From NCBI GenBank assembly GCA_963966185.1, contig CAWZYM010000087.1, positions 95,001 to 159,000 on the forward strand: a stretch of 64,000 nt of DNA. The letters run 5' to 3'. The notes under the pieces were generated by a model that saw only the letters and a list, made by a program, of their open reading frames with translations, searched no databases and was not told the origin of the DNA. The position numbers were made by a program, and so were the translations under genes. Positions 1-10,467 of the stretch are shown in pieces. This DNA is from Rhabditoides inermis (taxonomy: Eukaryota > Nematoda > Chromadorea > Rhabditida > Rhabditidae). Position 1 is the stretch's first letter, and each line of letters starts with the position of its first letter.

Positions 1-194
1 CTTCTCGGTTTAGACCGTAACGTTTACATAGTAGATAGATAGATAGGTTTATTACCGATAACATGGAAAAAAAAACGCAATTATAAACAAAAAGTGAGCA
101 ATACAAACGGCAGGTATAAACGGGGTTTCAATGATATTGAACACGAACATAATCACATAGTATTACATGGAAAAGGAAGTGGGGGGAGAGCTCT

Positions 195-3098
195 CTATAG
201 GTTGCGCAATTTGCTAGGTGGCATGAGATCTAATGTAGAGAGTTGTGATTTGAAGATAGAGGGATCATTGATGGAGATTAGGTCACGAGAAAGCGCATTC
301 CATATTGCGAAGGTTCTGCTTAAAAAAGTGCTGGTACGGCCTGTGTGATCAAATGATGGAACAATTCTAAATTCATGAGAGCCACGAGTACGAGATGGAA
401 TAATTGCAAAAAGACCATGATAGTCCAATATAGTTTTCGAGTGGATTACTTTGTGAATGTATGTGACATCATTCAAGAATCGTCTATTTTCGAGAGTTTG
501 AAGATTGAAAAGCTCAAGGCGTTGAGGATATGATAGGCTGCGCCCGATACGCTGACACACACGACGAGTATAATAGCGTTGTATGCTCTCAATTAGGTTT
601 ACAGAAGCAACATCAGTAGGGTTCCAGAGCTCAGTGCAATATTCTAATTTACAGCGAAAATAGGTTGTGTATGCGGTGATCAGTAGTGTGGGATTTCGTG
701 TTTTGTATGTCCGAAAAAAATCATTTATAGAATACAGAGTTTGTTGAATTATTTGTTTGAAATGATCACGGAACAATAAGTTATTACTCATGAGAATACC
801 AAGATCCTTTGCAGAATCTACTGGTTTGAGAGTTGAGTCGTGGACGATATAAGTGTGCTTTGGATTCCGCTTGCCTACATGCAATATTTGAGTTTTCTCA
901 GTGGATATCTGAAGTCCCCATGAAGCTGACCATGCTGCGACTATGTCAATGGCTTTTTGGAAAATAGACTTCGCAGAAGTACTGGTAAAATCAAAAGGAA
1001 AGTAAATTTTCAAATCGTCTGCATAAAGCGCATAATAAACGCCAACTGGTAAATTATCAGGAATGTTATCTATGAAAATGTTGAACAGCAAGGGTCCAAG
1101 ACATGAACCTTGTGGAACGCCACAATTAACAGTGCGCGGTGAGGAACGCTTAGATCCAATCATAACAGATTGCTTGCGATTTTTGAGAAATTCAATTATC
1201 CAGCCAAGAGCATTACCGCGAATACCGATAGCGTCAAGTTTCTTGAAAAGAAGGTCATGGTTGATGGTATCAAATGCTTTTTTAAAGTCGAAATAGATGC
1301 AATCTATTACGGAACCAGATGAAATATGCTTGCACCAATTCATATGACATTCAATTAGTTGTGCATTAGTGGATCGATTTTTGCGAAAACCAAATTGTTT
1401 TTTGGAGAGTAGGTTGTGCTTTTCTAAGTATTTTGTAATCTGCTGAACGCATATTCTTTCCATAACTTTAGAGATGCTACATGTGAGAGAAATCGGTCTG
1501 TAGTTTGAGACAGATTCACGTGCGCCTTTTTTGAATAATGGTTTCACCCAAGCTTCTTTCCAAATAGATGGGATTTCTCTGACAGACATGGACATTGCAA
1601 AAAGAATCGTCAATGGAACCGATATGGAAGTTGCCGTACGTTTCAGAAACACGTTGTTAATACCATCTGGAGAAGTGTTATATTTGGAATCGAGTTTGGA
1701 AATGATTTTATGAACTTCGAGAAGGGTAATGTCAATCATATCAAGTGAATGTGGTAGTTTAGGCAAGTCAGCACCAGGTGGTGTGATGGAATCGCGATAA
1801 ACTGATTCAAAATAGTCAGCAAAGATCTCACATTTGTCCAGCGCATTGTGAATGAAAATATCATCGTGACAAATTGCGCCGATGCCACCATCGGGATGCA
1901 TTTTATTTCGAACATCACGATAGAAAGCTGATTTATTGCCATTAACGATCAATTTAGATTCACGCTTGCAATTCCAAGAAACTATTGCTTTACGTAGGCG
2001 ACGCTGTGACCTATTAGAATCGATGGAGTGGGGTCTCGTTGATGAAAGTTTATTGGCTTGTCGCTTCAGCTTAGTTAGATAACGAGGTAATGGGCGGGGG
2101 CGTTTGTTAGCTGGAACGACAAGCGGAATGTGAGCATCAATTATGTCATGTATGATTTCGTAAAACTTGGATGCAGCTTGTTCAACTGTTTTGCCAATAA
2201 AAACACGCGTCCAGCGAATAGAATCAATAGCATTGTTAATGGTATCCCAGTTTACATTTCTATAGTTTCGTACGAGATCAGGTTTGTGGTGTGCAGACAT
2301 GTCTTCGACGCGCAATATGAATTCAACTGGCAGATGATCGCAGGTACTGAAGCGATGAAGTATGCGTGTACTAGTTACAAGAGAGGAATTGTCGACAAGT
2401 ATTATATCGAGAATATTTGATTTTATGCCGGTACGTTTAACCATGGTAGGTTTGTTTACCGTTTGAAACATTGAGTGTAAGCAAGCGAAATCCAAGAGCG
2501 ATTTGTCAAAGGAGTCAAAAGCACGACCGCATTTCCAATCGATTGAAGGCGCATTAAAATCGCCTAAAACAATATGTGACCTGTTTTCGGAGTCAATAAG
2601 TGAGTCTAATTCAGAAATGAGCTGGAACCCTGTTCGTTTAATTTCGGGAGTGGAGCCGGGCGTACGGTAGCAAGCAATGAAGCGTATTGGTCTATCTAAG
2701 TGCAAATTGTCAGAAGGGAAAACATCAAATGAGAGAATTTCGGAGAGATTGTTGATCGATGTTGACCTGATTAGCTTAATAGAAATATTTGATTGACACA
2801 ACGCCATTACACCCCCTGCATGAGTGAGCCTATCGGAACGCAAAATGGAATATCGACCACCCAGTGAGAGTGAAGCGATTGATTCGTGTGGGCTGAGCCA
2901 GGTTTCGGTCAGTATAACAATCATGGGCTTTTCGGTGTTTAGAAGAAGTTCGAGTTCATATAGCTTGTTTTTGACCGAGCGCACGTTAATTAACAGAACC
3001 TTCGAAAACGGAATACGGACAGAGCTACCAGAATCAACATTATGACAATTTACAGTATCACAATCACAATCTACAGAATCTACAAAAGGGGGAGCCAC
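195..3098 (-). CDS. LINE ORF2: APE endonuclease plus reverse transcriptase
   Basis: This 967-residue polyprotein nicks target DNA and reverse transcribes the element RNA. The endonuclease is N-terminal (about residues 33-270): a metal-binding TETWL near residue 66, LGDFN near 180 and a CDHLPV histidine motif near 255. The reverse transcriptase follows (about 490-760): NYRPISL, the palm motif FDFKKAFDTINH, GVPQGSCLGPLLF and the catalytic ALYADDLKIY near 690. A C-terminal region with Cys/His residues ends in PPSKLRNL. All catalytic residues visible to me are present and there is no internal stop, so it could be active. The start is the first Met, 42 bases after the ORF1 stop. Confidence 0.93.
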   Translation of the reverse strand: MAPPFVDSVDCDCDTVNCHNVDSGSSVRIPFSKVLLINVRSVKNKLYELELLLNTEKPMIVILTETWLSPHESIASLSLGGRYSILRSDRLTHAGGVMALCQSNISIKLIRSTSINNLSEILSFDVFPSDNLHLDRPIRFIACYRTPGSTPEIKRTGFQLISELDSLIDSENRSHIVLGDFNAPSIDWKCGRAFDSFDKSLLDFACLHSMFQTVNKPTMVKRTGIKSNILDIILVDNSSLVTSTRILHRFSTCDHLPVEFILRVEDMSAHHKPDLVRNYRNVNWDTINNAIDSIRWTRVFIGKTVEQAASKFYEIIHDIIDAHIPLVVPANKRPRPLPRYLTKLKRQANKLSSTRPHSIDSNRSQRRLRKAIVSWNCKRESKLIVNGNKSAFYRDVRNKMHPDGGIGAICHDDIFIHNALDKCEIFADYFESVYRDSITPPGADLPKLPHSLDMIDITLLEVHKIISKLDSKYNTSPDGINNVFLKRTATSISVPLTILFAMSMSVREIPSIWKEAWVKPLFKKGARESVSNYRPISLTCSISKVMERICVQQITKYLEKHNLLSKKQFGFRKNRSTNAQLIECHMNWCKHISSGSVIDCIYFDFKKAFDTINHDLLFKKLDAIGIRGNALGWIIEFLKNRKQSVMIGSKRSSPRTVNCGVPQGSCLGPLLFNIFIDNIPDNLPVGVYYALYADDLKIYFPFDFTSTSAKSIFQKAIDIVAAWSASWGLQISTEKTQILHVGKRNPKHTYIVHDSTLKPVDSAKDLGILMSNNLLFRDHFKQIIQQTLYSINDFFRTYKTRNPTLLITAYTTYFRCKLEYCTELWNPTDVASVNLIESIQRYYTRRVCQRIGRSLSYPQRLELFNLQTLENRRFLNDVTYIHKVIHSKTILDYHGLFAIIPSRTRGSHEFRIVPSFDHTGRTSTFLSRTFAIWNALSRDLISINDPSIFKSQLSTLDLMPPSKLRNL

Positions 3099-3140
3099 CT
3101 GCGCATAGAGAGGAGATTGATCTGGGGCCTGGCGAGCTCC

Positions 3141-4175
3141 CTAGGAGACGGCGGACACGTCCATCGTCACGGCAGTGTCTGCGGCAGAAGAGGAAGCGGC
3201 AGCGTCCCCGGCGACCCGCTTCGGCTCCTGGAAAGTGCCTCCGGCAGACTCGTCAGCAACCCGTTTAGACCCGCGAGTAGAAGAGAGAGAACGCGCAGTG
3301 GAACAGGAAGCGGCACGAGAGCGAGACGCGCGAGACGCGCGAGACTGCGAGCGCGCAGAGGCAGTGGTGACAGCGGTGACACGGCTCCTCCTGGAGGCGG
3401 GGACGGTGGGCGGCACGAACTCAGAGACGAGTGGCAAAGGAGGCGGGGCTGCGGAAGGCGACGTGTGATCCTTGAACTCGCGGGGGACACGCAGCTTGAC
3501 GAGTCGGCAGTCGCGGACGACGAAGGCGACCTTGCCGGCAGACTCATTGAGGGACTTGGCCTGCCCCCGCAGGGCCCGGTCTTCTGCCAGTTCTTCCTCG
3601 GTGTAGTCTCGGCGAGCGTAGCGAAACTGTACGTTCTCCAGCGCGCTCCACCTGTGCGAGTAAATGCCCGCAAGAAGACGATCTCGGAGCTGGCTCGTCT
3701 CCAGCTGGACCTTGATGATGCGGTTTCCCTTGGGCGGTCGGACAGCGGGGTGGCGGTGGCACGAGATCTTCCTCTGGCCGTACAGTTGGATCAGCTCCTC
3801 GTCACCGGTGGCGCGGACAAGCTCCCCGATGAAGAGGAAGTCGTCCTTGGAGGTCTCCTCGTCAGTCTTCTTCTCCTCCCTACCGACGATAACGGCGCGA
3901 GTCGCCTTGTCGAGGAACACGGAGCGAGCCGACTCCGAGTGCATCACGCGTGCCACACTTGAGTAGGTGAGCGTGGGAATATGGGGCGAGCGGGCGGCAG
4001 GGGGCGAGTCGATTGCTGCCAGCAGACGAGACAGGGCCGCGGTGTTTTGCGACACAGTCTCTTGAATAGCCTCCAGCTGCTTGCTCTGGTTGGCGATGAG
4101 CTTGCCGTGCTGCTCAATCAGGAGATTCTGCTGCTCGAGCATGCGAGAGAAGAAAGAGAACTGAGAAGAATCCAT
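3141..4175 (-). CDS. LINE ORF1 nucleic-acid-binding protein
   Basis: A 344-residue protein upstream of ORF2 on the same strand. Residues about 8-55 are heptad-like and rich in Gln, Leu and Ile, consistent with a coiled coil that would trimerise the protein. The middle (about 85-230) contains AVIVGREEKK and a basic block, which resembles the RRM-like and C-terminal domains of LINE ORF1 proteins. The C-terminal third is Arg/Ser/Ala-rich. In this family ORF1 coats the element RNA as a chaperone. It has no stops, and the sequence is notably GC-rich compared with ORF2. Confidence 0.8.
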   Translation of the reverse strand: MDSSQFSFFSRMLEQQNLLIEQHGKLIANQSKQLEAIQETVSQNTAALSRLLAAIDSPPAARSPHIPTLTYSSVARVMHSESARSVFLDKATRAVIVGREEKKTDEETSKDDFLFIGELVRATGDEELIQLYGQRKISCHRHPAVRPPKGNRIIKVQLETSQLRDRLLAGIYSHRWSALENVQFRYARRDYTEEELAEDRALRGQAKSLNESAGKVAFVVRDCRLVKLRVPREFKDHTSPSAAPPPLPLVSEFVPPTVPASRRSRVTAVTTASARSQSRASRASRSRAASCSTARSLSSTRGSKRVADESAGGTFQEPKRVAGDAAASSSAADTAVTMDVSAVS

Positions 4176-4554
4176 GGCAGTACCTGGTTTGGGTGGCTTT
4201 TACTCCATACAAAAACCACCCAAAAGAGTGAGAAAGTGAGAAAAGGGAAGCGCGCGAGAGAGAGAGAAGCAGCTAACCCGACTCACTGTACGGGCCCAGT
4301 TTCAAAACGTATCCACTGGGCCAAGTTGGCGTGAAGCTGCGGTAGATCAGGGGGCGATCAATACGGCAGCAGCGCGAGAGAGGGGCGAATAGGGCAACCG
4401 CTCTCTAGCGAGAAACGCGAGGGAATGAGAAACGCGAGGGAATAAGTATAAGCAGACGGCGATGACATACCGTATCAAATGCTTTACTCACGTCAAGATA
4501 TATACAGTCTACATTAGTTTTCTTGGCTAGTTTTGACGAAATATAGCCCACAAA

Positions 4555-6181
4555 CTATATCATATTGGTTGTACAGCTTCTTCCATTGAGAAAACCATGT
4601 TGCGCTCTAGAGATTAAGTCGTTGTTCCAAAGATGATTACGCATTTGATACACAATAATGCGCTCCAAAACGCGGCATGTACAACAGGTAAGTGATATGG
4701 GTCTATAGTTAGTGCAACTTGAGAGGTCACCTTTCTTGAAAACAGGAACAACAATACTTTTTCTCCACAATTCTGGAACCGTACCACTCCTCATACTTTC
4801 TCTAAATATCAAAGACAGCGGTAGAGCGAGTACAACAGCGAGTGACTGTAACAGGATAGAGGGAATATCGTCGGGCCCACAACTTAGTTTGCGCTTTGTT
4901 CTTTTAAGATACTCATAGACAACATGGGCTGAAAGATCTACTTCCTGCATTTGAGAAATAGGCGTATTGATTTGTGGATCGAAATGCGCATTATTGTCAA
5001 CTGTGAACACTGAAGCAAAATATTGATTGAACAGCGAAGCCCTTTCACTGTCGTTATCGACAACTCTACCAGATGCGTCTATTAGAGAGGGAATAGGTTG
5101 CGGAGGCGCCATCTTGTTTTTAACATATTGCCAATATTGCGTCGTGTTTTTGGACCTTAGGATATTCCTCTCCCTGTCACGAATACACATAGCCAGACTC
5201 TGCCTATACTCTCGCAAAAGTGCCTTATACCGTACTACATCATCTTGAAGGCCACTGTTTTTTCTGTTTTATGTATGCTCGTCTAACCCGTTGCTTCAAT
5301 TTTCCAAGCCAAATCGGAAACTCGCATAGTTGTGCAGATTTTAAAGGGACTCTTAGAGATACACTTGTCATGACCTTATCACAAAACCTGTTGTACATTT
5401 CATTTATATCGCAATTATTGAACAGAGAGAACCAGTTGACTGAACTGAGATCGATTTCCATCGCAGCATAGTCCGCATTGCGGAAGTCACGACTTTTCCT
5501 CACTGATCGCGGTGCAGGTAAGTTAAAACAACGGAAATCCGCTTCCACCATGAGATGGTCGCTGAACGCTATTCCTGTACGCAAATTTGTGAGAAGCTGA
5601 TTGTCATCCGTTAAAATGAGATCGAGTGTGTTTTGACCTCGAGTGGGGAAATTTACAACTTGAAATAAACCGAGAGTGCTGCACAGATTTAGGAAGTTCC
5701 TAGCATGACTTGTCGTTGCATGGAGGTTTAGCCAATTCACATCAGGGAAATTGAGATCTCCCCCGACTACGAGGGAACCGCATATTGTGAGCGAACTCAC
5801 AAAACTTTCGAATGACCCAACAAAGTTCGCATCGGACCCGGGTGGTCGATAAACGCCTATGATGGTCATGTCCTTCGCGCCGTATCCAATGGTGATACAG
5901 ACCGCGTCGAAAGAGCGGCACGAAAACTGCTTCACTATTTTACTCCGAAAGATGTTGGGTACGGATATCAAAACACCACCACCGCCTTTATGAGACCGAG
6001 AGACCGAGTAAGATGTTCTATTAGAAAAAGTAGGAACCGCGTCTGTTGGGGATAACCATGTCTCAGTGATTATAGCTAATTGGTTGGGATTTAGAGAGAA
6101 ATGATGCGAAAAGGATAACATGGATTTATGATTTAAAGAGCGTGTATTACTTATAGACATGCTTAGTTCATCGCGTGACAT
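4555..6181 (-). pseudogene. LINE ORF2 (endonuclease and partial reverse transcriptase), frameshifted
   Basis: The first frame (5240-6181) encodes an APE-type endonuclease: ITETWLSP near residue 40, VGGDLNFPDVNW near 140 and FSDHLMVEADF near 210. After a one-base indel in an A-run the frame at 4555-5217 carries the start of the reverse transcriptase: FKKGDLSSCTNYRPISL and RAQHGFLNGRSC. A TAG then stops it, and the palm core with the YADD box is absent because of the insertion. It cannot make functional protein. Confidence 0.85.
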
Positions 6182-6186
6182 ACTAT

Positions 6187-6984
6187 TCAGTGATTGATTA
6201 TCACCGCATCAGATTTCCCCACTCCCCCACCTCCAGCTTCCTTGTCCACCGAGGTCTCCTTCCGAGCGAGCGCGCTTCCCTTGAACCGTCCGCGTCCGGC
6301 CAGTCCCACCTCCAGATCCCGCACGCAGTACCTGTAACTACCACAATCATCGTTAACAATGGAGACATAGTGCCTAAGCTGCTTATCCCTCTGACGCTCC
6401 ATCCACGTGAGATCCGCACGAACGAAGCGACCGAGCCCAGCACGTCCGAGAACAGCGCGAACACGGCGAGTGGCGTCCGCGTCCCGCAGAGAGACTTTGA
6501 CAGGGCGGTAACCTGGTCCGATCTTGATGTCCGGGCGGAACGCCTTGAGCACGAGGTCTTCAGTGAGTCCAGCTTCAATCACGGTCTTCTTGATGAGTTC
6601 AGTGAGCGACTCGGTAGTCTCGTCGTCCTTCTCCTCCAACCCAACGATCACACAACGCGAGTCCTTTCCTTCTTTGTCTCGCTCTTCTTTCAGCTTTCCG
6701 CTTTCCACGTACTCCTCGTACTGCCTGTTGCGTGGGACGCGCTTCTGAACATCCTCCAGCGAAAACGGATCATACTTGGTGACACGCGCGATGGTAGGCG
6801 GCGCGGATATCGATTGAGTATCGATCTTTTTCTCTATCATCGCAGTCAGCTTAGCGATCGTCTGCTGCTGAGAGGATATGGTACCTTGCTGCATCGTGAT
6901 TGTCTCCTGCTGCTGCGCGAGCATCTCCTTCATCATCTGGTAGTTGTGCGCATCGACCAGAACATTCTTTTCGTTTTCGGCCAT
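6187..6984 (-). CDS. LINE ORF1-like protein of the broken element
   Basis: An intact 265-residue frame starting MAENEKNV. Residues about 12-55 are Gln-rich and coiled-coil-like (repeated QQQ, TIA). The central part contains RCVIVGLEEK, matching in position and sequence the AVIVGREEK block of the neighbouring element's ORF1, and further on FRPDIKIGPGYRP, typical of the ORF1 C-terminal domain. It probably bound element RNA. It ends six bases upstream of the ORF2 start. The frame is intact although the ORF2 behind it is broken. Confidence 0.75.
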   Translation of the reverse strand: MAENEKNVLVDAHNYQMMKEMLAQQQETITMQQGTISSQQQTIAKLTAMIEKKIDTQSISAPPTIARVTKYDPFSLEDVQKRVPRNRQYEEYVESGKLKEERDKEGKDSRCVIVGLEEKDDETTESLTELIKKTVIEAGLTEDLVLKAFRPDIKIGPGYRPVKVSLRDADATRRVRAVLGRAGLGRFVRADLTWMERQRDKQLRHYVSIVNDDCGSYRYCVRDLEVGLAGRGRFKGSALARKETSVDKEAGGGGVGKSDAVIINH

Positions 6985-7079
6985 TGTTGAATTTCGGCCC
7001 GACCGGCCACGAGAGAAGACAACGAAGGAATGAGTTTCCGATTTGGCTTGGAAAATTGAAGCAACGGGTTAGACGAGCA

Positions 7080-7385
7080 TAATAATTTGATCTTCTTGCA
7101 AAGATGTGTTACGGTAGGAGAATAATTTGATCTTCTTGCAAAAATAAAAGTTACGGTAGGAGAATAATTTGATCTTCTTGCAAATATCAGGACGGTAGGA
7201 GAATAATTTGATCTTCTTGCAAAAATAAGGGTTACGATAGGAGAATAATGCCATCTTCTTGCAAAGATAAAAGTTACGTGAATAATTCGACTTTTAAAAG
7301 CAATATTGAGGAACACTGTAGGAGAATAATTCACTCTGCTCGCAAAAGTAATGTTTATGGTAGGAGAATAGTTCATTCTTCTTTC
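7080..7385. repeat. 42-bp minisatellite, unit A copy
   Basis: About seven head-to-tail units of roughly 42 bp share the core TTACGGTAGGAGAATAATTT followed by a GATCTTCTTGC segment and an A-rich spacer. The later units are degenerate. The core is closely related to the translated 42-bp repeat at 55750-56420. Confidence 0.9.
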
Positions 7386-7501
7386 AAATAGAAGTGAATA
7401 TTACAAGAACTGCCTTTCAGCTTCCAAGTTCCTGCGAAGCCTGAACATAATAGCTCTGACAACTGTTGAACGAATGAGGTATAGAAAGAAGTGCCGTTTA
7501 G

Positions 7502-7905
7502 GTGGCGCGTCACTTCTGCTCTGCGCCGTTGGAGGACCGACTGTCGATTCTCACCGACGAGAAGATTCTCGACGCACTCCAGATATTCGCCCAGGACGAC
7601 AGCAAGACCGCCTCCACGGTGCGTATCGATTGATTATCCATCGATTATCTATTGATTTATTTCAGCTGTTCAAGACGAAGCTCACGGAGCAGGTGGACAA
7701 GATGAAGGACATGCTCAAGAAGATGCCAGTGCCCGAGGCGGTCAGTTTGTGTTTTGTAGTTTATAGTATGTAGTTTGATGCTTTGCAGGAGGATGGGAGT
7801 CTGCTGGACGATGCGCAAATGGAGGAGCAGATTCGATGGGATCTCAGGAAGCTCAAGGAACAGCGATACGCTAATGACGGAATTCCCGGTGTGAATGCTG
7901 TGTGA
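7502..7905 (+). pseudogene. 3' exons of an unidentified gene, unit A
   Basis: Three exons join in one frame: 7502-7618 (after GTTTAG), 7666-7740 and 7789-7905, giving 102 residues that end in GIPGVNAV. The peptide is helical and charged (LTDEKILDALQIFAQDD; LTEQVDKMKDMLKKMP) and I do not recognise it. No exon with a start codon was found between here and the unit boundary at 7012, so the 5' part is missing and this is probably a fragment. The phases are clean, so it was coding recently. AATAAA at 8203 and a 3' splice site at 8293 just before the F-box start suggest the two genes were once operon neighbours. Confidence 0.5.
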
Positions 7906-8299
7906 ATCGATATTGATCAATCGATCGATATTGATTTATCGATCCCATCCCACTCCCACATCCGTCCGCACAGTGTTGTTGTTTGTTGTGAACGATGCAA
8001 AGTGTACTTCTGTCTCTCACTCTGACTCTCTCACTATCCTCTCTATCTCTCACTGTCTGATCGATGTGTTATTTGCTAGTGTGAGCTTTCCTTTCTCTTG
8101 CGAGTTGAATTGAAAAGAGATGCAAGATGAGAGGTTTGCATGTATATTCCCGGTTATCGATTTGTTTTGTGTTACTTGTGTTAATAGTTTTTAGAGATAT
8201 CCAATAAACTGTTACGTTCTGACTACTCTCATTCTCCGCCTTATATCTCACCTGGCCAATTTGCTACACTTTGAACTTACGTTCTGACTTCAGATTGCT

Positions 8300-10428
8300 A
8301 TGATGGATTCGGAGGCGGGGAAAACGGAGGTGAGTCTCTATGGGTGGTCGTGCAAGTCTGTTTTCAGACTCTGTTCTCTCTCATTCCTATCGAGATCCGT
8401 TGTCAGACATTCTCACACCTCAACCCGCTCGACCTGCTGTTTCTCGCCTCATCCAACGACGAAAATCTGTGCGTTTGTTTCAACTTACCTAATTATGATT
8501 TAAACATAGCTGTCATAATGTACTACTTGTTTCGATATAGATATTCGGAATTTGATTTGATTGTGTTTCTCTTCTATAAAGTATACACGGCAATTAATAA
8601 TATCATTATGTACATATTGTGTTGTGATTACAGATCATATCCTTTTAGTCGCGCCATTCAATCCGCTGGAATCCTTCTCAAGCCGGTTGTCGTTTACAAC
8701 TTTGCGACTGTGAGTTTTGTACGCTTTGAATTTCAAGTTGGATGTGATAGTCACAGTAGGAAGGAAGTGCACCTGATAAAAATGCGAAAAGAACCTTGTT
8801 TTTTTATGAAGCTGCTGTGTGAGTAGAAGTTTCTTTCTACTTACAATATCTATTCCAGCACACACTCTCTCTGCACAACGACGCTGTCTCCCCTGATAAG
8901 CTGAGCACCGACGACGGTTTCATCTGTCATTCTGATTTGGAGAACGACATTGATAGCAGGTGAATGTTTTGCCCACATTTGTTTACCTATGTCGAATCGC
9001 ATTCAGGAAGACTGCACAGATAAATACGTTTGCGCGTCTTTCCGATTCTCACCTCGTTTCGCGTCTGTCCATCATTCTGGTAATTGATAACTTGTTATAC
9101 TTACAGTTTGCGTAGGGACTGATCATTGTGATCAAAGACTGATCATTGAGATCAAATACTGATCATTGTGATCACAGACTGATCATTGTGATCACAGACT
9201 GATCATTGTGATCAAAGACTGATCATTTGAGATCAAATACTGATCATTGTGATCACAGACTGATCATTGTGATCACAGACTGATCATTGTGATCAAAGAC
9301 TGATCATTGTGATCAAAGACTGATCATTGTGATCACAGACTGATCATCGTGATCACATACTGATCATTGTGATCACAGACTGATCATTGTGATCAAAGAC
9401 TGATCATTGTGATCAAAGACTGATCATTGTGATCAAAGACTGATCATTGTGATCATAGACTGATCATTGTGATCACAGACTTATCATTGTGATCAAAGAC
9501 TGATCATTGTGATCAAAGACTGATCATTGTGATCACAGACTGATCATTGTGATCACAGACTGATCATTGTGATCAAAGACTGATCATTGTGATCAAAGAC
9601 TGATCATTGTGATCACAGACTGATCATTGTGATCACAGACTGATCATTGTGATCACAGACTGATCATTGTGATCAAAGACTGATCATTGTGATCAAAGAA
9701 TGATCATTGTGATCACAGACTGATCATTGTGATCACAGACTGATCATTGTGATCACAGACTGATCATTGTGATCAAAGACTGATCATTGTGATCACAGAC
9801 TTATCATTATAATCAGTGATCAACACACTGATCTTTGTTCAGCACCTCGACGATGACGAGTATGCCTACCAAGAGGGAGTGTTTCGCGCGGCGAGTATGC
9901 TTCGGCAGCAGAGGGACAAGGTCTTCGACTGGCTAGAGATTGACGGGTGAGCGCAAGTTCACTTTCACTAAACAATTAAACAACAAAAATTCCGAATGCA
10001 TAAAAGTGTGTGTCAAAGAGCGTATATATTCATAAGATCAAATATTCATTCGGAACTGCTAACATGATCATACCACGTAAAGGTAAAGGTAAAGGTATCA
10101 CCCCGATTCAAGAGATTCACTCTGCGGAGGGAGTCGAAGGAGGTCTATGGCACTACACCATCACACCACGTAGGAAACGAAATCACACATAAACATAAAA
10201 ACCGAAGATGGTTGTTGAAAGGTGCAGGTTCATTAGTCGGACTCTCGCAATCAGCCATAGAGAGCATTTGTCTTGCGGACCATATCAAATCATTGAAATA
10301 GTGTCTACATGATTTTACTTGTTTACACATATTCAGTGTGAATGACAAAAGCTCCGATTGCATACAATCGTGGAAACTCTTCGAGATGTTCACCGCTTTA
10401 ACTGAGGTATTCAAGAAGAGAGAGAGAG

Positions 10429-10467
<39 letters not shown>

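Larger units (their letters stand above)
30..4455 (-). mobile_element. Full-length CR1/Sam-like LINE (non-LTR retrotransposon)
   Basis: The element reads right to left: 5' UTR about 4176-4455, ORF1 3141-4175, a 42-base gap, ORF2 195-3098, then a short 3' UTR ending in CGGTAATAAAC followed by a TATC-type tail (seen on the plus strand as GATA repeats near 33-46). Both ORFs are open end to end, so the copy looks recent and may be autonomous. It lies inside the reverse transcriptase of another LINE (4456-6990). The bases left of the tail (1-32) may be the continuation of that broken element. The clade call rests on an APE-type endonuclease followed by a reverse transcriptase with a YADD box and no RNase H. 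Confidence 0.9.
4456..6990 (-). mobile_element. Broken LINE, interrupted by the 30-4455 element
   Basis: This is a second, divergent CR1/Jockey-group LINE on the minus strand. It keeps ORF1 (6187-6984), the endonuclease (5240-6181) and the first part of the reverse transcriptase (4555-5217). An A-run near 5255 has a one-base indel that shifts the frame between endonuclease and reverse transcriptase. A TAG interrupts the reverse transcriptase at about 4556. Homology continues after that stop to the palm motif LDVSKAFDTVC and then ends at about 4455, where the younger element begins. The missing 3' part may resume left of position 33. Confidence 0.85.

Noticed and set aside
3042..3962. 306-codon plus-strand frame opposite the LINE
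   Set aside because: Antisense shadow of ORF1, GC-rich with Arg-rich low-complexity translation and no motif.
6175..6990. 271-codon plus-strand frame
   Set aside because: Antisense of the second LINE's ORF1; the minus strand has the coiled coil and recognisable blocks.
6933..7376. 147-codon minus-strand repeat protein over the 42-bp minisatellite
   Set aside because: No splice context or start signal. The array is merely open in one phase; only the copy at 55744 follows real exons.
9118..9830. CRISPR-like array of regular repeats
   Set aside because: The period is 20 bp with no unique spacers, inside a eukaryotic intron; it is a minisatellite.
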